Shown here piece by piece: positions 57,231-64,000 of a stretch of DNA of 64,000 nucleotides. The position numbers were made by a program, and so were the translations under genes. The stretch is from Alisma plantago-aquatica (Eukaryota; Streptophyta; Magnoliopsida; Alismatales; Alismataceae), in contig OY856410.1 of the NCBI GenBank assembly GCA_963693085.1, forward strand, positions 566,714,406 to 566,778,405, in the 5' to 3' direction. The notes below the pieces were generated by a model, which was not told the origin of the DNA, made no database searches, and saw only the letters and a program-made list of their open reading frames with translations. How positions within the stretch are numbered: the first letter of the stretch is position 1; each line of letters begins with the position of its first letter.

Positions 57231-59105
57231 CTAGATATAAAATCTCAAAGAATGGAAAAATTGTTTTTTTTCTCCTGGTAACCCCAATCCACATGTATCT
57301 CCTTACAATCCATGTAATTTACTATATTTGCAAACCAAGGGTCTTTAGTTTCAACTACAAATAGTTTTTCATCTGAAATTCCTCAACTATGGGTATAGCA
57401 ACATCTCTTTCATCCAACCTTTATAACCTAGATAGATGATCAACCACTACATTTTTCACACATGCCTTGTCTTTAATTTCAATATTAAATTCCTAAAACA
57501 AAAGAATCCACCTAATAAGTATGGGTTTGGTGTCCTTCTTTTGTAACAAGTATTTAATAGTAGTGTGGTCAGTCTATACTATCACCTTGGTTCCTACTAG
57601 GTTTTTTTGGAATTTTTCAAAGGCAAATAGTACTGCTAACAACTCTTTCTCAGTAGTAGTGTAGTTCATATGCACATCATTCAAGGTTTTCAATGCATAT
57701 TATATGATAGTTGGAGTTTTGTCCCGGCGTTGATACAACACCGCTCCCACTGCATAATCTGATGCATCACACATCAGTTCAAATGGGAGGCTCCAATCAA
57801 GAGCCTACATAATAGGCACAAAAATCAATTTTTCCTTAAGTATTTCAAAGGCTTTCAAACAACCGTCATCAAAATAAAAATCGGCGTCTTTTCCTAAAAG
57901 CTCAGATAATGGTTTAGAAATCTTTGAAAAAATATTTTATGAATCGACAATAAAATCCAGTGTGTCCTAAAAAACTCCTAATTCCCTTCACCGATGTTGG
58001 TGGAGGTAGTGAGGAAATAACCTCAATCTTCACCGGATCAACTTCCATGCCTTTGGGGGACACCTTGTATCCAAGAACTATCCCTTTACTCACCATCATG
58101 TGACACTTCTCCCAGTTAAGCACTAGGTGAGTGTCCTCACATCTTTGCAACACCCTATCCAGATTGTGTAGGCAATCATTAAGCGACTCCCCATAGACAA
58201 AAAAATCATCCATGAAAACCTCTAGGCACCGCTCTACCATATCATAAAAAATGGTGAGCATACATCGTTGAAACGTAGAAGGGGCGTTACAAAGACCAAA
58301 AGGCATTTGGCGGTATGCAAAAGTTCCATAAGGATAGGTGAAAGTGGATTTCTCTTGGTCCTTAGGCTCTTTAGAAATTTGGTTATACTCGGAATACCCA
58401 TTAAGAAAACAAAAGTGAGAGAGGCTGGATAGATGTTCCAAGATTTGATCAATAAAAGGTAGGGGAAATGGTCTTTAAGGGTGGCTACATTTAACTTGTG
58501 ATAATCAATACACACATGCCATCCTGTCACTAACCTAGTGGAAATCAGTTCATTAGCTGCATTTGTAGTGACTGTGATCCCCCTTTCTTTGGAACGACCT
58601 GAGTAGGACTAACCCACATTGAATCAGAGATAGTTTATATTATACTTGTCGATAGAAGTTTGACAACTTCCTTCTTTACTACCTCTGTCATGATCGGGTT
58701 GAGACGCCGCTGAGGTTGTACAATTTCTTTCGCCTCTTCTTCAAGTCAGATTTTATGTTGGCACAAGGCTGGAGAGATCCCTTTAATATCATCTATCAAC
58801 CAACCGAATGCAACTCAGTGGTTCTTCAACATAGTGAGTAGTTGCTCCTCCTCCTCACCACTAAGAGAAGATGAAACTATTACCAGGATTTTTTCTTCTA
58901 TAGTGAGGAACACATATTTCAAGTGTGGAGGTAATGGCTTCAACTCCAACTCTGGTGGGGTCAAAAGAGACGGGACCAATGGTGGGGGTGGTGGTCCTAA
59001 GTCTTCAAAGTGCCTCACATAGTAGCAAGGTATTGCGTTCAACAGAATGATGCACTCCTCCATATAGTTGTTTCTTAAGCTTCCTTCCATTCTATAATAA
59101 AGCAT
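57231..59105 (-). pseudogene. rt: Reverse transcriptase and RNase H, element F
   Basis: It begins with LPPHLKYVFL and SLSGEEEEQLLTMLKNH, then a segment with stops (QRRLNP, WVSPTQVVPKKGG), then an open part at 58441-57914. There the usual LDG motif A is LNGYSEYNQ (Asp to Asn at 58402-58400, one G-to-A transition). Motif B (MPFGLCNAPSTFQR) is intact, and motif C is VFMDD with both Asp (58210-58205). RNase H follows with TEKELLAVLFAFEKF, and a stop replaces Tyr in VIVYTDH. The gene would copy the RNA to DNA and remove the template. It is inactive through stops and loss of a metal-binding Asp. Confidence 0.9.
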
Positions 59106-59194
59106 GCCTCCAAGGGTAGTTGTGGAGATGACTCTGTCACAAAAACAAGCATGGCTTCTTCTTTTGCAATTGGGTCATCGTCCTCCACATCATC

Positions 59195-59938
59195 TCATGG
59201 GTAGCGCATAGCTTGGGTCAGAGAGAGAACTTTTGTGTTTTCTAGGATGTCCACAACTAGAGTGTCTTTGTCCACCCTGGTCATCACATGTGCCATATCT
59301 AGGAATGGCTTTCCTAGAAATAACGAGAATTTGTTGTCCACATGTTGAAGCATATTGCAATGCACCTTATCTCCCTTAGCTTTTGTGTGCTCCGGCATCT
59401 TTATCTCAAATCTAATATCTTGGATTCCCATAGTGAGACGTCCTCTACCCATCTCAAGTATCATATCTACAGTGGTTTGAAATGGTCTCCCCAAAAGAAG
59501 TTCATTGTCGTGGTCGCCCTGCATCTCCATCACTACAAAATCTATAGGGAATACAAACATGTCCACCTTTACCATCACATCCTCACATATACCATATGGC
59601 GTCACTACTGAATTATCTACCATTTGGATTGTCATGCTGCTCTTCCTAGTTTCTTTGAGTCCAAGCTTCTTGAATGTAGATAAGGGCATCAAATTGATGC
59701 TTGCTCCTGAATCACATAAAGCCTCTCCAAATTTTGTCTTCCCTGTAAAGCATGTGATGTTGAAGCACCATGGATCCTGTCTCTTAGGTGGCAGTGAGCC
59801 TAAAATGAAAGCACTAACTTGGAGCACTACCACATCAGACTCAGGAATCTTCCTTTTCTTTGTAATGATATCTTTCAAGAACTTCCCATAAGATGGTATT
59901 TTCTCTATTGCATCAATCAAGGGAATGTTCATAGACAA
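59195..59938 (-). pseudogene. pro: Aspartic protease region, element F
   Basis: A 247-codon open segment. It begins with IPLIDAIEKIPSYGKFLKDI, the conserved Athila block between Gag and protease. LPPKRQDPWCFNI follows, then the active site EALCDSGASINLMPLSTFKKL (D-S-G intact). LLLGRPFQTT marks the C-terminal part of the fold. It is followed by coding that leads into RT. This part of the polyprotein is the best preserved in F, but it has no intact upstream start. In a living element it would process Gag-Pol within particles. An isolated active product is unlikely. Confidence 0.85.
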
Positions 59939-61596
59939 CTTCTAAAAGTTATCAAGAAACTTCTTGAACTGCTTGTCCATCTTGGTAGCCTTCAGACTAT
60001 TTGGAAATGTCACGGGAATCACAGGTGCCCTCTGGTGAGGTGGTATGTAGGCTTGAGTTTTATTGCCTATAACCTCATCACCTTGCTCCTCTACATCTTT
60101 CTCTTGGGCTTACGTGTCTCGTTCTTCCACTTCCACTGGTTTAGATTGAGTTTCTACCTTTTCTGTGACAACACTATGTGGTGCACTATTCAGTAGCTTT
60201 TTGTCATTGTGAAGCAGAACCGCCTTTGCATGATGATTTCCAGAAGGTACATTGGTATTTGCTGGAAAGCCTTGGTAAGTTGGTTGCTTTAAAGAATTCA
60301 CATCCACTGCTATCTGGGATATCTGTGTTTTAATGATGTGAATATGTGCCCGTTGATTCTGAAGGTCCCTCTGCATCTGTGCAATCTGCAGTTCATTATG
60401 ACTCACCAGCTTACCCAACATTTACTCAATCTTGTCAATCTTCTGTTGTTCTGGTGGATATTGGGCTTGACCACCATACTGTTGTGGCCTTGGTTGTTGT
60501 TGTTGTGCCTGCGATGGATCTTGTTGGAAATTATTAGGGTCTTTCCATGAGAACTTGGGGTCCTTCCTCCATGAATAATCATTGTTCCTGTACTAATCCT
60601 GGCACACATACTTGCACTCTCCTTCCTCTTCTTCAGCTGAGCCTTTATCTGGAGCACATAGCGTCTTGTCAATGAGGTCTAGCTTTTCGTTTAAAGCATA
60701 TATCACCTTAGATTTTCTAACACTCTTTATGGTTGCTGGTAGTTCTCTTTCTCCCCCCCTCCCCATGATTGATTCTTAGACATGTTCTTGGGGATTTCAA
60801 GGCAGCAAGCGGGCTTGTTGCTGAGAAATAACCCTGCTCCTATGTTCTCAAGGGTTGTTCTCTCCCCTTTGTGTAGACCATAATAGAAGATTTTGGCATG
60901 CCCTTGCAGATCAATGCCATGATGAGGTATCTTTCTAAGTATGTTCTAAAATCTTTCCCATGCCTCTAAATACGACTCATCAGCCTACTGCTTAAAGTTA
61001 TGAATTTTCTTCACTAGATCATTCGTCTTCTGTGGAGGAAAGTAGCATTTGAAGAACACATCTATAATCTAATCCCACGACTCTATGATCTCATCATCTA
61101 GATTATCAAACCACAATTTCATACCATTTGCAAGTGACGATGAAAATAGTTTGAGGTAGATTTTACTAGCCGAAATCATGTCTATCTTCACCATATCAAA
61201 GCTTTCCAGGAAGTTTCTGATGTGTGTCATTGGATCCTCAGAAGGGTGGCCATGTAATGCCTAAGATTTGACTAAAGTAATGAGTCCAAGCTCTATCTTG
61301 TAGCTGCCCACATTGATAGCTTGTCTTTTGATGGGCCCTTTCTGGGCTATGGATGATGGCGCCTTTATTCTCTCCCATATTGTATGTTCTTCTGGTTCAT
61401 CTACTCTATCCCCCATTTCTCTTAGCTTGGGTACTGTTGGTGCCTATGTTCCTTTAATCACAGGAGGGTTTGGTGAAGGCATTATGTTGAACCTGTCCAC
61501 ATACATGCCTATCTATCTTTCTCCTTGTAAGAACTTTGCCTATCCAAAGCCCGGTGAAGATGGTTCACCGTGGTCTAGGGCTCTAGTCCTCACCAT
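59939..61596 (-). pseudogene. gag: Gag, element F
   Basis: An ATG at 61596 (MVRTRALDHGEPSS) opens a Gag frame with many stops. Recognisable Athila Gag blocks on the minus strand include SSLANGMKLWFDNL, FFKCYFPPQKTNDLV and PHHGIDLQGHAKIFYYGL, then a Gln/Asn-rich linker (about 60540-60440) and a coiled-coil-like stretch (MLGKLVSHNELQIAQMQRDL, from 60421). At least six in-frame stops are present. No zinc knuckle is seen, which is usual for Athila. The product would be the particle-forming structural protein. Confidence 0.8.
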
Positions 61597-61739
61597 GCAC
61601 TAGTATCCCTAAAAAATGAGATAGGATGTCAAGTCCAGAAGCTTATACTTAATGAAGAAATTATTATAATTCAGCTTCAAATAAAAAAAATGTCCTAGAG
61701 TGGTCGACTGCAGCACTTGTAGTGCTGGATGTTGCCGCT

Positions 61740-61757
61740 TCCCCAGCAACGGTGCCA
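61740..61757 (-). other. Primer binding site of F (tRNA-Asp type)
   Basis: The minus strand reads TGGCACCGTTGCTGGGGA, two transitions from the Athila tRNA-Asp PBS TGGCGCCGTTGCCGGGGA. It lies six bases from the LTR. Confidence 0.92.
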
Positions 61758-61763
61758 AAAATT

Positions 61764-63322
61764 TGACATGTGTATAACGTGTGTGTAGTACGCAAGTGAA
61801 CGTATCGAAGTAATAAGGCCATGTGAGGCCTGATTCGAACACGGGAAGCATTTCTCCAGTAGACTACTACTAACTATAGATCAATCATCTAGGCCGGTGA
61901 TGATGGTTTGAATTGAGTTGAATTATCAAATGAATACTAAAGTAAATGAATTAAAGGTTTACGTAAATCAGAAAGAGAATGAATTCTTTAGGAGGTGGTT
62001 TCACCACAGATACGACTAACAATCAATCCCACACACTAATATCTATTATCTCAATCCCTGGATAACGAGCCTGTAGCCAGAATTAGCTGCTCCCGCAGTG
62101 AAATTCACTACCCAATCTAATGCCAATCCCACTCTCACAGCTATTGGTTTGATTAGTTAGGTGCTTTATACTTATACTCTGGGTTTTTCCTCTCGCATAT
62201 TATCCACTTTTCCCAAAGGGTGCAATATACGAGTAATCCTATGCTTTCCAACCCTTAGTCTCTCTCCTGAGATGACTAAGCATCCATTAATGGTGATCAA
62301 ACACAAAAGGAACATGAAACTTTCATAGAATTATATCCAATAATAAAGATATAACTTGGTATTAATACATAGAAATCAAATGTAGTGTATATCCAGGCTA
62401 CTCCCGCTTCCTAAAGAATACAGGTTTTTATCCTTGCATGATTTTCATCACAAAACACGAAGAAGGGAAGAATAAAAACATGGGAAACATAGTGGAAACT
62501 AAGGTAACCCCTAGATCTTTGTCTGTTTGGATTATCCCCTCTGTAGCACGTGCATTTTGCTATCTTTCGGCTGCAGGACCGTCCTCTGTAGGTGTTTGGA
62601 TCTTCCTGGGTGAAGTGTTTGGTCCTCTCTTCTTCTCCTCTCTCTCTAGTAATCGTATGATCAAAACAAGGGCTCCCCTTGGTCTGGCGATTGTCCCCCT
62701 AAGTCATAGCAATCACTTAGGGTCCAAAATTACGTCCACCATTGGATTAGAACAGATCTACAGTCGGCCAGATCTGGCAGATTTGGTAGTACCGACTAGG
62801 TGCGTCGGTAGTACCGAGTCAATTAGGTTTAGTCGCATGATCCCGATCATGTCGGTACCATTGACTGGGACTCAATAGCATTGATTTATTTGATTTTAAA
62901 CAACCTATCTGACGTCAACTCGGCAGCACTGAGTTGGAAACTTGGCAGCACTGAGTTTTCTTGATTCCTGTTGGGCTTACTGATGCTATCTCGGAAGCAC
63001 CGACTTTCTCTATCGATAGCACCAAGATCTTGCTGGCTGTTGGGCACATCCCTGAGGGTAAGTTGGTACCATCGACTCTTGCAAGGTCAGTAGGACCGAG
63101 CTATGTAGAACTGCCTTGTACCTGAAATCACATAAAAGCATAATAAGCACTTAGAATGTGTAAAATACTAACAAAAATGGTTGAAATCATATAATTTGAT
63201 GCATTCAAGGAAATATAGGCTATCAATGACAATCCATGCATAATAGGCCAAATAAAGGCCCAAACTACACAAGAAAATAAGGGAAAATGAGCTTATAATA
63301 ACGATTGAAAACACATGTATCA
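61764..63322 (-). repeat. 5' LTR of element F (right copy)
   Basis: It is the partner of 50608-52180, starting TGATACATGTG on the minus strand. Differences are frequent in the GGTACC-motif part and sparse near the LTR start. Confidence 0.93.
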
Positions 63323-64000
63323 GCCAATCATACCCCTCAGAACCCTGCACTGACCTTCTTTGAACCCCTATAATCTTACCATGGCACTGGTTTGGCTCGT
63401 TTGTTTCCTGAGCCTATCTCCCCTACTCCGAGCACCTAACTTCCAGGAACTTGGGTTGAGGTTGATGCCCAGGCTGTCGTGAAGCCCCGAGGAGGCCAAG
63501 ATCAGTTACCCTTGTGCCTACTAAGACTTTTGCACCTTCGATTCAGTCTCTCCTTGAGGTATGTCAAAACACCTCTTTTTACCTACATGTTCTTTTCTCA
63601 TTTCCCTATTTTGGATTCCTCACCTGAAATACATGTCGATGTTGTCCAGGATGGAATGTGTTCCTGGGGGACTGCTCTCTGCACCACCTCTGATGTGGTT
63701 CACAAGGTGCGAGGAGTGTATGATGATTGCCGCCAGAGTTTGTGATTTGTGAGATTCAATATTGTGTTAACAACCTGTAGATGGTGTTCTTCGTGAGTTC
63801 AAAGATGAACAACATGATTCCCCCTTGTTGTTTCCCCGATATACCACTCTCGCCTCTTTTAGTTTTTATTTTTTGCATAACGGACCTTTCATCAGGCTTG
63901 GTTCTTTGCTTTGCATTTACAGTGTACCGCTCTAGAAGTGGGACCGACCGAGTTGGCAAGTGGTTATTGGGCCAACTCATCACGCCTCCCACTCCCTCTC
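63323..64000 (+). other. GC-richer flank right of F; probable continuation of element G
   Basis: Directly after F, the sequence resumes the composition of 50380-50607. The 88-codon frame at 63479-63745 has no recognisable domain. No splice structure, RNA gene or terminal repeat can be supported. It runs out of the window. Confidence 0.4.

Larger units (their letters stand above)
50608..63322 (-). mobile_element. Element F: structurally complete, decayed Athila retrotransposon
   Basis: LTRs of 1573 bp (50608-52180) and 1559 bp (61764-63322). The tRNA-Asp-type PBS lies beside the right LTR and the PPT beside the left, so it reads on the minus strand. Flanking duplications are imperfect (GCCAT at 50603-50607, GCCAA at 63323-63327). 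From right to left it carries gag, protease, RT/RNase H, integrase, a GGTACC-rich spacer and an extra ORF in the env position, the standard Athila order. Many stops plus lost catalytic residues make it inactive. It is the only element in the window with recognisable RT and integrase. Confidence 0.92.

Noticed and set aside
61826..61846. GATTCGAAC as a tRNA T-loop
   Set aside because: No acceptor stem or anticodon arm; it lies in the F LTR and is changed in the other copy.

Overview
This window is plant nuclear DNA made almost entirely of LTR retrotransposons. The evidence is Athila-type Gag, protease, RT and integrase reading frames, tRNA-Asp-type and initiator-tRNA-Met primer binding sites, very long LTRs, and a 5S-rRNA-bearing (Cassandra-like) solo LTR. 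An angiosperm with a large, repeat-rich genome fits; the species cannot be told. I see no convincing host protein-coding gene, tRNA gene or CRISPR array.

Layout. 1-190: 3' tail and polypurine tract (PPT) of a Gypsy-type element E, followed by its LTR from 191. 1413-46253: a four-level nest. Element A (+, Athila-like, 1413-46253) carries in its gag element B (+, 4438-39033, about 5-kb LTRs, target duplication ATAGT). B carries in its gag element C (+, 10312-32398, 3.3-kb LTRs, duplication GGATT, no coding capacity). C carries element D (-, 14433-27936, about 5.6-kb LTRs, duplication GAGTA). 46955-47232: a 278-bp Cassandra-like solo LTR on the minus strand with a 5S-like core and a perfect CCATG duplication. 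About 49263-50607 and 63323-64000: probable remains of an older LTR split by element F. 50608-63322: element F (-), a structurally complete but decayed Athila element with gag, protease, RT/RNase H, integrase and an extra env-position ORF.

How the parts relate. Insertion order in the nest must be A, then B, then C, then D. Hand-compared LTR stretches agree that B is older (about 12 differences in the first 170 bases) than C (1 in about 370) and D (4 in about 280). B and D share LTR start, palindromic repeats, PBS, PPT and gag N-terminus, so they are one giant-LTR family that inserted twice here on opposite strands, with C between. A and D keep only gag and protease, B keeps only gag, and C keeps nothing, so all four would have needed proteins from other elements. 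F encodes all domains but has stops and lost catalytic residues in RT and integrase.

The most notable structures are the 5S-bearing solo LTR, the nest with readable target duplications, a near-perfect 24-base palindrome repeated in the B and D LTRs, a roughly 118-bp repeat that copies the primer binding site into the LTR of A, and a post-pol hairpin kept in both Athila elements with different but paired stems.
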